This document shows positions 1 through 8,025 of a stretch of 43,187 nucleotides of DNA, one piece after another (position 1 is the first letter of the stretch; each line of letters opens with the position of its first letter). Source of the stretch: Candidatus Omnitrophota bacterium (GTDB taxonomy: Bacteria > Omnitrophota > Omnitrophia > Omnitrophales > JACROU01). The position numbers and the translations under genes were made by a program. The stretch spans positions 1-43,187 of the forward strand of contig JACROU010000035.1 in assembly GCA_016214265.1 (NCBI GenBank), written 5' to 3'. The notes below the pieces were generated by a model. That model did no database searches and was not told the DNA's origin. It worked only from the letters and a program-made list of their open reading frames with translations.

Positions 1-126
1 CATAGCCTTCACCGTGGCGGCCATAGAGTATTGCATCGTAAATCCTCCCGACATCTAGATTTTGATGCACACTATAGCCTAAGGTTGAAGGGGACATTTC
101 ACTTGCTAAAACAAGGGGACATTTCA
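1..126 (-). mobile_element. Probable truncated end of an insertion sequence
   Basis: Two direct copies of the 14-mer aaggggacatttca lie at 88-101 and 113-126, 25 bases apart. Read on the minus strand they precede a GGGAGG ribosome-binding site (about 42-49) and an ATG at 36-34 that opens a 12-codon reading frame (MQYSMAATVKAM) running off the window edge. Repeated GGGGACATTTC boxes just outside a transposase start are, from general experience, typical of insertion-sequence ends. The transposase family cannot be named from 12 residues. An alternative is an unrelated divergent gene with a repeated operator. Confidence 0.45.
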
Positions 127-155
127 TTAGCTTACTACAAACAACTTGCGTTTGA

Positions 156-184
156 TTGACACCCGATAGAGCCTATGCTAACCT
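156..184 (+). promoter_or_regulatory. Extended -10 promoter for the envelope operon
   Basis: A perfect -35 box TTGACA (156-161) is followed by a 17-base spacer and -10 TAACCT (179-184), preceded by the extended -10 dinucleotide TG at 176-177 (TGCTAACCT). Transcription would start near 191, about 37 bases before the chosen ATG at 228. The long open frame that reaches back to a TTG at 156 merely runs through this promoter. Confidence 0.7.
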
Positions 185-227
185 ATTGCAAATTTTCCCC
201 CATGAAAGGGCCTATCTCTTAACCATT

Positions 228-3059
228 ATGACAAAATCCTTGAAGCTCATCGCTATTTTCACCAGTCTCATGTTTTCGTTGTCCAGTCCGACGTTTGCCT
301 ATTGGGTTTGGTCCCCCGAGCAGGGCAAATTTATCAATCCTCAGAATGCCCAGGATAACGCGGCCGAAGAGCAATTCAATTACTCTATGCAGTTTTATAA
401 GGGGAAGAATTTTAAGCGGGCCGAAGATGAATTTAAAAATCTCACCAAGCGATTTCCGAAATCCGATGCCGCAGCGGAAGCCTTGTTCTATTTGGGGCAA
501 ATACACGAAGAGCGCGGCGAGTATTTCAAGGCATTCAAAGATTATCAGAAAATCATCAGCGATTATCCTCAAACACAGCGGGTTGATGAAGTCGTCGAAC
601 GGCAGTTTCGCATCGGTGATATGTTCTTGACCGGGAAAAAAGAGAAACTATTGGGCTTGGCGGTAAAACCGTCCCTGACTCACGCCATCGAAATCTTTCA
701 GAAAATTGTAGATACGTCACCTTACAGTGCATACGGCGATCAGGCACAGTTTCGTCTGGCGCAGGCATATCGCATGAAAAGGGAATGGCAGAAATCCGGG
801 GAAGAGTATCAGAAACTGATCGACAATTATCCCGACAGCAACCTCGTAGATGACGCGAAATTTCAAATGGCCGAGAGCATTGCGCTTCAGGCCAGCAAAC
901 CTGATCGTGATCAACGCGGACTTGAAACTGCCTCGAAAAACTTCGAGCAATTTTTGCATGAATATCCCAACAGTGCTTTGGCTGAAAAAGCCGGAAAATT
1001 AAAAGAGGCCATCAATTTGAAAGCTGCCGAGAAGAATTTTAAAATCGGCGAGTATTACGAGAAAGACAGCTATTACGATTCCGCGCTTGTTTATTATGAA
1101 GATGTGGCCACGACTTATCCCGGCACGGATTGGGCCAAACGCGCTACTGAAAAAATTGAAAAACTGCGTGATCCCGAAAAGTTTCTGAAACAGAGAGCTG
1201 GTTTGATCGAGGCTAAACAGCGTGATATAGAACAACGTGAACGCGGGATCGCTGAAAAAGAGTCCCAGCTTAGAACTCAAAAAGACGTTGAGCTGGAAAA
1301 GAAACTTGGTGAAGAAAAGAAAAAGATTAAAGAGCTTAAAAAATCTATTGAGTCCGAAGCCTTGCGGTTTGAGAAAAACAAGAAAGAAAGCATTAAACTT
1401 CGCAGGAAAGCGTTGGACCGCGATAAAGCCGAGCGTAAACGCAAAGAGAAAGTTCTCGCAGAAAAACGCAAGCTCCTCAAGAAAAATCAATCCAAAAGCT
1501 TGCAGAGCGCGCTGGATCGATGGGCGGACAGTCTGGAATCGGAACGCTACTCGCTGTACCGTCAAGAGACTGAACTGGTAAAACTTGAGGAGCAATTTGG
1601 CATTCGCAGCGGTCTCCCGGGCGTGTTTAAATTTGTGCCATTTGTGAAAAATGCCGCAGCGATGGATTCTGTGATTCGTTATAAATATAAAGATTTCAGT
1701 GAGTTGATCGAGAGGCGCAACAAGATTGAGAAGAAAAAAACACGGTTGATTACTGAACGCCAGCATTTCCAATCGCGCATGATTGCGTCCGGCCCGTGGA
1801 ACGCATCGACAATGAAAAAGAACGAAGATCTTTGGAGAAAAATTAAGGCCGACGATCTTTCTTTGGCGGCGTTGGAAGAGTCATTAAATCAAGAAATGGC
1901 CGAACTCGCCAAGCTGACCGAAAAACGAAATGATCTTGAGAATCAAATTAAAAAATTGAGTGGATCTGTGATTTCTAAGATGGGCGGCGCAGTGACAGTT
2001 CCTGTGACATTGGCCGCTATGCCTGCTGGGTTTGTCGGCGGCGCTATTGGGCAGATTAATCCGTTTAAGCCGGGGACCCGCGTGTCGGAAAGTGAGCAGT
2101 TTATCGAGCTTCTGAGAGAAAAAGAGAATCTGGGTAAGCAAATCGAAGAGACCAAAGGAATTGTTCAGTCCATTCAGACCGCGTTTGAGGATGAACTTGC
2201 ATCTGATATAGCCGCGGTGGCTAAAGACTCTAAGTCTGAGACGGTGAAGGTTGAGAAAAATCAGGTTATTCCGCAGGAATCAGAAGAAACAGCCCCGGTT
2301 TCCCAAAACGCTGTTAAGTTGACTCCAGAAGAGCGAAAAGAACGTATTGAGCTGAAGAAAAAAATCAAGCAGACGGAAAAGGAAATTCGCCGCCGGTGCG
2401 AAGAGATTGAAGATCGCAAAGAAGCCAAAAATCGCAAGATGGATGCACTTGCCAAGCTGTTCAAAGAGCGGCAGAACCGAAGTCTTCTGGGACCTGTTGG
2501 CGGTACCCTGAAGGGGACAGCCTCTGTATTTCGCGGATTTTTGTTTGGGTTAAAGAATGAAGAAATTGAAATGTCAAAAGAAGCGAAGGGTGTTGAACAA
2601 AAAGGCGGTGAGGATGCCCGGCAGGCCGCCGAACTTCGTGAATCGATCGAGCTGGACAACATCATGATTGAAGCCCGCGGTCGGGAAATCGAAACACTAA
2701 AAAATGATTTGAATGCTTTGAAGGAAAAATCGAAGACGCTTGAGGGATTTTCTTTCCGTTCTATTTTGATTGATCGTCCAGGTAATGCCATCGGTGAAAC
2801 GGTGGAGGAGACGTCAAAAATTATTCCCAAGAAGGATAAAAAATCTGTTTTGATTCATCGACTGGATATGGAAACCCGCAAATTAGCTGAGTTTGAAGCC
2901 AGGTTGGCTCAAGTTGATGAAGTAATCAAAACTAAAACAATTGAGGCTAAAGAGGCAGAAAAGAAGGCTGTGGAAAATCAGGTTACGGTGCCTGAGGTGC
3001 CAACGGCGGCACCGTTTTCACCTCCCGCTAATGCGACTCCGAAACAGCCGGATTACTGA
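228..3059 (+). CDS. BamD-like TPR protein with very long coiled-coil tail, secreted
   Basis: This 943-aa protein starts with a signal peptide (MTKSLKLIAIF...SSPTFA, cut before YW). Residues about 45-310 hold TPR-like helical repeats of the BamD/YbgF kind, with recurring FPKS, YPQT, YPDS, YPNS and YPGT turns after 'A...Y..' helices. The remaining 600 residues are charged, Lys/Glu-rich coiled coil, interrupted by glycine-rich hydrophobic patches (around GGAVTVPVTLAAMPAGFVGG and LLGPVGGTLKG) that may be membrane-active. There is no lipobox cysteine, unlike classical BamD. The ATG at 228 is chosen over the upstream TTG at 156 because it places the signal peptide at the N-terminus and 156 is the -35 box. 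A role in outer-membrane or periplasmic assembly is inferred from the TPR type and from the nearby lptE. BamD itself is about 250 aa, so this is a BamD-like fusion and not an orthologue call. Confidence 0.75.
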   Translation: MTKSLKLIAIFTSLMFSLSSPTFAYWVWSPEQGKFINPQNAQDNAAEEQFNYSMQFYKGKNFKRAEDEFKNLTKRFPKSDAAAEALFYLGQIHEERGEYFKAFKDYQKIISDYPQTQRVDEVVERQFRIGDMFLTGKKEKLLGLAVKPSLTHAIEIFQKIVDTSPYSAYGDQAQFRLAQAYRMKREWQKSGEEYQKLIDNYPDSNLVDDAKFQMAESIALQASKPDRDQRGLETASKNFEQFLHEYPNSALAEKAGKLKEAINLKAAEKNFKIGEYYEKDSYYDSALVYYEDVATTYPGTDWAKRATEKIEKLRDPEKFLKQRAGLIEAKQRDIEQRERGIAEKESQLRTQKDVELEKKLGEEKKKIKELKKSIESEALRFEKNKKESIKLRRKALDRDKAERKRKEKVLAEKRKLLKKNQSKSLQSALDRWADSLESERYSLYRQETELVKLEEQFGIRSGLPGVFKFVPFVKNAAAMDSVIRYKYKDFSELIERRNKIEKKKTRLITERQHFQSRMIASGPWNASTMKKNEDLWRKIKADDLSLAALEESLNQEMAELAKLTEKRNDLENQIKKLSGSVISKMGGAVTVPVTLAAMPAGFVGGAIGQINPFKPGTRVSESEQFIELLREKENLGKQIEETKGIVQSIQTAFEDELASDIAAVAKDSKSETVKVEKNQVIPQESEETAPVSQNAVKLTPEERKERIELKKKIKQTEKEIRRRCEEIEDRKEAKNRKMDALAKLFKERQNRSLLGPVGGTLKGTASVFRGFLFGLKNEEIEMSKEAKGVEQKGGEDARQAAELRESIELDNIMIEARGREIETLKNDLNALKEKSKTLEGFSFRSILIDRPGNAIGETVEETSKIIPKKDKKSVLIHRLDMETRKLAEFEARLAQVDEVIKTKTIEAKEAEKKAVENQVTVPEVPTAAPFSPPANATPKQPDY

Positions 3060-3060
3060 A

Positions 3061-3438
3061 ATGCGCAGTGCTTTGGAGAAAGAATTGCGTAGCTGGGTGG
3101 AAGCCCATGAGTCTCAGCTTCCGGCGGTAACTGGCAAAAAGAAGAAAAAGACGGCGAAAGGTCAGAAGAAAATTTCTCGTGACATGAACGATCTGAATAA
3201 GGAATTGGCTCGGGTGCTGAAGGAGGAAAGAGAAAACCTTCAAAAACAACATTCGCTATATCAGGAAAAACTTGAGCGTTTGAACAAAACTATTTCTACG
3301 ATGAAACGCCGTGCCGATGACCGGTATGAACTATTGGTTGCCGAAAAAGAAACTGTTGGCCGTCGATTGGAGCAAACCAGTAAAGAGATTGCCTCACTAA
3401 ATTCGGAAGAAGGTTTTGTCAATAAATCAGGAAAATAG
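3061..3438 (+). CDS. Small cytosolic coiled-coil protein, function unknown
   Basis: This gene encodes 125 residues starting at an ATG one base after the upstream stop, so it is probably translated by coupling because no good ribosome-binding site is visible. A Lys-rich stretch (KKKKKTAKGQKK, about residues 25-37) is followed by a continuous heptad-like helix, about residues 40-115. It has no signal peptide or membrane segment. An in-frame ATG at 2941 would lie inside the upstream gene in another frame and is unlikely to be used. I do not recognise a family. The position between the TPR/coiled-coil protein and lptE suggests an accessory of the same envelope operon. Confidence 0.6.
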   Translation: MRSALEKELRSWVEAHESQLPAVTGKKKKKTAKGQKKISRDMNDLNKELARVLKEERENLQKQHSLYQEKLERLNKTISTMKRRADDRYELLVAEKETVGRRLEQTSKEIASLNSEEGFVNKSGK

Positions 3439-3454
3439 TTATGCGGGAGGATTT

Positions 3455-3976
3455 GTGAAACAGTTAATTCGGTTGGGTTTGTTTTTGATAATATTGGGCG
3501 TTTTGAGTGGGTGCGGTTATACACAGAAATCCAAGATGCCAAACGATATCAAAAAACTCGCAGTGCCAACTTTTATTAATACCATTCAAGCCAAAAAGAT
3601 TTACACCTATCAAGCAGGTCTTGAAGTGAAATTGACAAATGAAATTCGTAACCGGATTTTGTTTGACGGCAATTGCAAGCTGACTGAACCGGCGCAGGCG
3701 GACGCGGCGTTGATTGGCAAATTGGTTCACTTTAGTCAAGAGCCGCTGGGCTATGATCAGCTGGAACGTGTGGATCGCTACCGGCTTTACATCGTCACAG
3801 ACATTACCCTGAAGGATCTGCGTACCAATCAGGTGATTTGGCATGAACCCAATTTTGTTGGTGAAGTGATTTATGACACGAAAGGTTCCACCGGCATTAC
3901 CCAGACCAATGCCACAGATGTGGGAATAAAAAAACTCGCCCGGGATATTGTTGACCGGATGGTTGAAGATTGGTGA
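3455..3976 (+). CDS. lptE: LPS-assembly lipoprotein LptE-like
   Basis: This is a 173-aa lipoprotein. A GTG start at 3455 is preceded by GGGAGG (3445-3450). It gives a signal peptide (VKQLIRLGLFLIILGVLSGC) whose lipobox LSGC ends at Cys20, followed by GYTQKSKMPNDIKKLAVPTF. The 'GCGY....P..i..iaVp.f.N' opening is typical of LptE-family lipoproteins (LptE/RlpB superfamily), which plug the LptD barrel and help export lipopolysaccharide. The later 'GKLVHFSQEPLGYD' and 'RLYIVTDITLKDLRTNQVIWHEPNF' strands fit the family's alpha/beta fold. LptE is poorly conserved, so the assignment rests on the N-terminal pattern and general layout. An outer-membrane location is inferred from the lipobox. Confidence 0.75.
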   Translation: MKQLIRLGLFLIILGVLSGCGYTQKSKMPNDIKKLAVPTFINTIQAKKIYTYQAGLEVKLTNEIRNRILFDGNCKLTEPAQADAALIGKLVHFSQEPLGYDQLERVDRYRLYIVTDITLKDLRTNQVIWHEPNFVGEVIYDTKGSTGITQTNATDVGIKKLARDIVDRMVEDW

Positions 3977-3989
3977 TGCGTTTTCTTTC

Positions 3990-4949
3990 ATGAAAAAAAA
4001 CGCCCTGCTGATTCTTGCTGTTGGTGATCCACTTCTTACCCGTGAAGCTCTCGAAAAAAAACTTCCCGTTTCTCATGATAACGCTTACCGTTTTTATGCC
4101 AAAGACGCTGACTGGACCAGCATTTTAGAGCAGGCCCGCACTTTCCCATTTCTTGCAGAAAAACAAGTTGTTTGGATTAAACAAGCCGAACTAATCGACG
4201 AGGAGACCACAGAACTTCTTGAGAAGTATTTTGAAGATCCCGCTCCTTTCACTTTTTTCTTTTTTGAATCGGAAACTTTTTCTGGGAAAAGGAAATTCAT
4301 TGATTGGATTAGCCGGCAAGGCGGGGAAGTTATTCAATTTGAGTCCGAATCGAAATGGAAAAAACAGACGGAGCAGGTGCGCAGTTTTATCCGCCAGAAA
4401 TTAAAGGTGCTCAAACTTCAGGCTACGCCCGGAGCGCTTAAGATGATTGAGGAGTCGTGCGGTGAGCATTTTATTCTCCTCGATAATACGCTTGAGAAAT
4501 TAAGCTTGAATGTTGGCGATTCTGGCACAATTACCGAAAAGGAAGTAGAAGCTCTGGCTGATCAGATCGATGACCGGACCGGGTTCGATTTGGCCGAGGC
4601 ACTTGCTTCAAAAAAAATGACGAAGGTGTTTGAAATCTATTTTCAACTCTATGAGGATAATCCATATCAAAGCGGGGAACTTCTGGGCCTTCTGAACTGG
4701 CAAATTCGGAAAATTTATGAGGGTAAACGCTTGATGAAAAAGGGTGCTTCGAAGCAGGAGCTGGCTTCAAAGCTTAAGATGAGCCCTTATTTTATGGACC
4801 GGTTTATCACGAATGTGCAGTCGTTTGATGAGCGTAAACTAAAAAATGCTTTCAATTATTTGCTCGAGACCGATGAGGCAGTTAAAACAGGAAAAGTGGC
4901 GGTGGGTGCCGCGCTTGAAACGCTTTTATTACGCCTTGGTCTGTCCTAA
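3990..4949 (+). CDS. holA: DNA polymerase III delta subunit (clamp loader)
   Basis: HolA is the clamp-loader subunit that opens the beta sliding clamp. The ATG at 3990 gives a 319-aa protein starting MKKNALLILAVGDPLLTREALE, which resembles the family opening where a short strand leads to '.G.d..l...a'. Downstream features also fit: AEKQVVWIKQAELI, then a central region (RSFIRQKLKVLKLQATPGAL, ..LDNTLEKLSL), and the C-terminal 'GELLGLLNWQIRKIYEGKRLMKKGASKQELASKL' collar-domain pattern. The length is typical (about 320-340 aa). The start lies 13 bases after the lptE stop. The alternative upstream start at 3948 would overlap lptE. Its last 21 bases overlap the antiparallel rpsT gene. In many bacteria holA follows lptE and precedes rpsT, and that order is seen here. 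Confidence 0.9.
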   Translation: MKKNALLILAVGDPLLTREALEKKLPVSHDNAYRFYAKDADWTSILEQARTFPFLAEKQVVWIKQAELIDEETTELLEKYFEDPAPFTFFFFESETFSGKRKFIDWISRQGGEVIQFESESKWKKQTEQVRSFIRQKLKVLKLQATPGALKMIEESCGEHFILLDNTLEKLSLNVGDSGTITEKEVEALADQIDDRTGFDLAEALASKKMTKVFEIYFQLYEDNPYQSGELLGLLNWQIRKIYEGKRLMKKGASKQELASKLKMSPYFMDRFITNVQSFDERKLKNAFNYLLETDEAVKTGKVAVGAALETLLLRLGLS

Positions 4950-5201
4950 TTTATTGACGAAAACGCTTATGCGGGATTTGCGGCGATCCGCGCGTCCTCT
5001 TGGAATGACTCCCATTTTCACGGCTTTGTCATATTTAACAAGTAATGCTTGAGCCAGTTCCTTGGCTTCTTTGGCATTTTCTTTGCCAAACTCAGCCAGT
5101 TTCTTGCTCATAGTTTTTAGCTCGGAAATATGGGATTGATTGAAGTGGCGCTTTTTCGCGTCGCTTCGCATTCTTTTTTCTGCGGATTTGATATTCGGCA
5201 T
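4929..5201 (-). CDS. rpsT: 30S ribosomal protein S20
   Basis: This 90-aa basic protein binds 16S rRNA in the 30S subunit. MPNIKSAEKRMRSDAKKRHFN at the N-terminus and the end region GVIPRGRADRRKSRISVFVNKL are diagnostic of S20. A strong AAGGAG ribosome-binding site lies upstream (about 5211-5217 on the minus strand), with a recognisable promoter at 5244-5272. The gene is convergent with holA and overlaps its 3' end by 21 bases, so any transcription terminator must lie inside holA. I see no obvious hairpin and T-run there. Confidence 0.97.
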   Translation of the reverse strand: MPNIKSAEKRMRSDAKKRHFNQSHISELKTMSKKLAEFGKENAKEAKELAQALLVKYDKAVKMGVIPRGRADRRKSRISVFVNKLGQTKA

Positions 5202-5243
5202 TGCTTAAAAACTCCTTTCAAGTACAGGTTCAAAAGAGCGCGT

Positions 5244-5272
5244 AATTTAGCATAGGGTCCCTTGAATTGCAA
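5244..5272 (-). promoter_or_regulatory. rpsT promoter with extended -10
   Basis: On the minus strand, -35 TTGCAA (5272-5267), a 17-base spacer and -10 TAAATT (5249-5244) are preceded by TGC (TGCTAAATT). The -35 box directly abuts the murJ start codon at 5273, so rpsT transcription and murJ initiation share this 70-base region. Confidence 0.65.
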
Positions 5273-6826
5273 ATGAATCCACACAAACACAGACTCATCC
5301 AGTCGGCAGGGCTGATCGGCGGTCTCGCCGGGCTTTCCCGGGTATTCGGGATGCTCCGGGATATCGCGAGTGCCAGTCTGTTTGGCACAACGGCCGTCTG
5401 GGACGCTTTTGTTCTGGCCTTCACCATTCCGAACCTCCTTCGACGTCTCGTGTTTGAAGGAGCGCTTTCCAGTGCGTTTATCCCTATTTTTGTGGAGATT
5501 CTGAAGACGAAAGGGCGCCAGGAAGCCGGGAAATTCGCCAATCAAGTCGGTACCGCGCTTTTCCTGATCGTGATCATCATCACCGCCGGATTTTATTCCG
5601 GATTGATCGCGCTCAATGCGTTCGGGCTGATAACCGGAAAATGGGTGATGGTGTTTGATTTTCTGATTGTTCTATTTCCATATTTATTCTTCCTTCTCGC
5701 TGTGGCGCTTAGCATGGGCATCTTAAACAGTGAGAAACATTTTTTCACGCCGGCGCTCTCACCATTGATTTTGAATCTGGCTTGGATCTCGGCGGTCATG
5801 CTGATTTGCCCGGCCTTATCTCGCGACCGAGTAACGCAGGTGAAAATCCTCTGCTTTGTGATCGTCATTTCCGGCGCTATTCAACTATTGATTCAATGGT
5901 TTCCGCTGGCCGCTCGGAAGTATCAATTAAAACTGATGTGGAATTTCTCATCGCCGCACGTTTCGCGTTTCATGAAATTAATTCTGCCCTCGATTGTGGG
6001 ATTTTCGGTGTTTAATTTGAATATGCTCGTCGATTTGATTTTTGGTTACTTTCTCACCAGCGGCTCCAGCTCAAGCCTTTGGTACGCGGGGCGCCTGATG
6101 CAATTGCCACTCGGGATTTTTGCCGCTTCGCTCGGAACCGTGCTGCTTCCGGAATATTCGCATCAGGCGGCAGAAAATAATCTCTCGCGATTGCGCAGTA
6201 TGTTTTCGTTTTCGCTCCGATCCGTGTTTCTGGTGATGCTTCCGGCCACTGTCGGTTTGATCGCGCTTGCGCATCCGATCGTGCGCCTTCTTTTCGAGCG
6301 CGGCGAATTTACCGCTACGTCCACCGCGCAAACTCAAGCGGTGCTGGTAGCCTACACGCTCGGACTTCCGGCCTACGCGGCGCTTCAGGTGATTGTCTCG
6401 GCTTTTTACGGGATTCAGGATATAAAAACTCCGGTGAGGGTGGGGCTCGTTTCAATCGCCCTGCATCTTGTCCTTAATTTTGTGTTAATGCGATTTATGG
6501 GTTCATCGGGATTGGCGCTTTCGACGGCCATTTGCGGAATTCTTAATTTCGCGATGCTGATTTTTGTGTTTTATAAACGCATTGGCGATTTCGAAATCCG
6601 TCAGGTCGGCCTTTTTTCCCTCAAAGTGTTTGCGGTAAGTTTATTTGTGGGCGGCGTCGCGATTTGGGTGGATCAGTGTTTTTCCGTTTTGATCGCGATT
6701 CCGGCGGGCATCGCTGTTTTTGTCGCCGGGTGTTTCATCGTCCGAGTTCATGAAATAAGGAGAATGTTGGAGTGGATATTCGCCAAAAAGTACAATCGTT
6801 GCCGGAAACTCCCGGTGTTTATCTGA
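5273..6826 (+). CDS. murJ: Lipid II flippase MurJ (MviN family)
   Basis: This 517-aa polytopic inner-membrane protein is of the MATE-like MOP superfamily and flips lipid II to the periplasm. The N-terminal SAGLIGGLAGLSRVFGMLRD, followed by FGTTAVWDAFVLAFTIPNLLRRLVFEGALSSAFIP, is the hallmark MurJ opening with its conserved arginines. About 14 hydrophobic segments follow, plus typical motifs (LPEYSHQAAE; LFERGEFTATST). The length is normal (about 510-530 aa). The ATG at 5273 is preferred to the TTG at 5267, but no clear Shine-Dalgarno sequence is visible. Its 3' end overlaps uvrC by 55 bases. It is physically separate from the dcw cluster at 25.5-38 kb, with which it works functionally. Confidence 0.95.
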   Translation: MNPHKHRLIQSAGLIGGLAGLSRVFGMLRDIASASLFGTTAVWDAFVLAFTIPNLLRRLVFEGALSSAFIPIFVEILKTKGRQEAGKFANQVGTALFLIVIIITAGFYSGLIALNAFGLITGKWVMVFDFLIVLFPYLFFLLAVALSMGILNSEKHFFTPALSPLILNLAWISAVMLICPALSRDRVTQVKILCFVIVISGAIQLLIQWFPLAARKYQLKLMWNFSSPHVSRFMKLILPSIVGFSVFNLNMLVDLIFGYFLTSGSSSSLWYAGRLMQLPLGIFAASLGTVLLPEYSHQAAENNLSRLRSMFSFSLRSVFLVMLPATVGLIALAHPIVRLLFERGEFTATSTAQTQAVLVAYTLGLPAYAALQVIVSAFYGIQDIKTPVRVGLVSIALHLVLNFVLMRFMGSSGLALSTAICGILNFAMLIFVFYKRIGDFEIRQVGLFSLKVFAVSLFVGGVAIWVDQCFSVLIAIPAGIAVFVAGCFIVRVHEIRRMLEWIFAKKYNRCRKLPVFI

Positions 6827-8025
6827 TGAAAGATGAGCACGGCGAAATCATTTATATCGGGAAAGCCGCGGCGCTCCGGAAACGCGTCACTTCTTATTTT
6901 GTTCATGATGATCACGCGCCCAAAATCAGCATGCTCATGAAGCGTGTTTGTGATGTAGATTACATTGAGACGCCGACCGAGGTTGAGGCGCTCCTCCTGG
7001 AAGCGCAGCTTATTAACAAGCACAAGCCCCGCTACAACACGCGGCAGAAAGATGACAAAAGTTATCCGCTCGTTAAAATTACGCGCGAGCCATTTCCAAA
7101 ACTGGTGTTGACGCGTCAAAAAACAGACACAAAAGCCAGATATTACGGTCCTTTCACCGATTCCCGGATGCTACACGAGGCGTTGCGTTTGATACACACA
7201 ATTTTCCCGATTCGCAAATGCCAGACTCTCCCGAAAACCGCTTGTCTTTATTATCACATCGGTCAATGCATCGCGCCGTGCATTTTCCTGGATAAAAAAG
7301 AGGAATACGCCAAATTGATCAATGAAGTATCTGATTTTCTGGGCGGCGGCAAGAAAAGCCTGATCGATTATTTGTCGGAGAAAATGGAAGAAGCCTCCCG
7401 CGAGCTTCGGTTTGAAGAAGCTCAAATCTACAAAGAACAGATTCAGGCGCTGGCCCAGCTGAGGAAAAAGCGCTTTTACCAGGCGCGGCCCGAAAAATCC
7501 GTTTCTCTTTCCGCGACTTCCGAACTCAGGCGCGTGCTGAAACTGAAAAAATATCCCGAACGTGTGGTCTGTTTTGACGTGTCCAACATTATGGGAACCG
7601 AAGCGGTGGCTTCGAAAGTGAGCTTTTACCGTGAGATGCCCGACAAATTCGATTATCGCCATTACAAGATCAAAACCGTGATCGGGATTGATGATTATTC
7701 GATGATTCAGGAGGCCGTCCGGCGAATGATTCGTGGCATCAAAGAAGGGCGGGAAGAGATCGTTCCCGACGTGATTGTGATCGATGGCGGCAAGGGACAT
7801 TTGCGTGCGGCGTATGAAGTGATGAAACAGGAAAGCTTTACCGAAGTTGGCCTGATTTCTATTGCAAAAAGATTTGAACATCTCTACACTGTCGAATCTT
7901 CAGAACCCCTTGTCCTGGAACGGGATTCACCGCTTTTGCACCTGATGCAAAAGGTTCGGGACGAGGCGCATCGGTTCGCCATTACGTATCACAGAAAGTT
8001 ACGAGACAAGAAACTCTATGAATGA
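6772..8025 (+). CDS. uvrC: Excinuclease ABC subunit C, short form without HhH domain
   Basis: UvrC makes the two incisions of nucleotide excision repair. The GTG start at 6772 lies inside murJ. Seen in the 417 residues: a GIY-YIG nuclease (GVY 15-17, YIG 28-30, catalytic Glu77), a Cys-rich element (CLYYHIGQCIAPC, about 158-170), a UVR domain (about 200-233) that would bind UvrB, and the RNase H-like nuclease with its Asp269, Asp338 and His400 triad (FDVSN, IDGG, DEAHRFA). Two parts of the usual 600-aa protein are absent. The roughly 120-residue region between UVR and the second nuclease is reduced to about 20 residues, and the C-terminal helix-hairpin-helix domain is missing because the protein stops at [11 protein letters not shown]. 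All catalytic residues are kept, so activity with altered DNA binding is possible. The stop overlaps the prfB start (ATGAATGA). Confidence 0.88.
   Translation: MDIRQKVQSLPETPGVYLMKDEHGEIIYIGKAAALRKRVTSYFVHDDHAPKISMLMKRVCDVDYIETPTEVEALLLEAQLINKHKPRYNTRQKDDKSYPLVKITREPFPKLVLTRQKTDTKARYYGPFTDSRMLHEALRLIHTIFPIRKCQTLPKTACLYYHIGQCIAPCIFLDKKEEYAKLINEVSDFLGGGKKSLIDYLSEKMEEASRELRFEEAQIYKEQIQALAQLRKKRFYQARPEKSVSLSATSELRRVLKLKKYPERVVCFDVSNIMGTEAVASKVSFYREMPDKFDYRHYKIKTVIGIDDYSMIQEAVRRMIRGIKEGREEIVPDVIVIDGGKGHLRAAYEVMKQESFTEVGLISIAKRFEHLYTVESSEPLVLERDSPLLHLMQKVRDEAHRFAITYHRKLRDKKLYE

Noticed and set aside
999-1772. 257-aa minus-strand open frame opposite the BamD-like gene
   Set aside because: It lies wholly inside a well-supported plus-strand gene, has Phe/Leu-rich low-information sequence typical of a shadow of Lys/Glu-rich coiled coil, and has no ribosome-binding site or family match.
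7171-7881. 236-aa minus-strand open frame inside uvrC
   Set aside because: It is a shadow frame of a gene with complete catalytic motifs and has no independent start signals.
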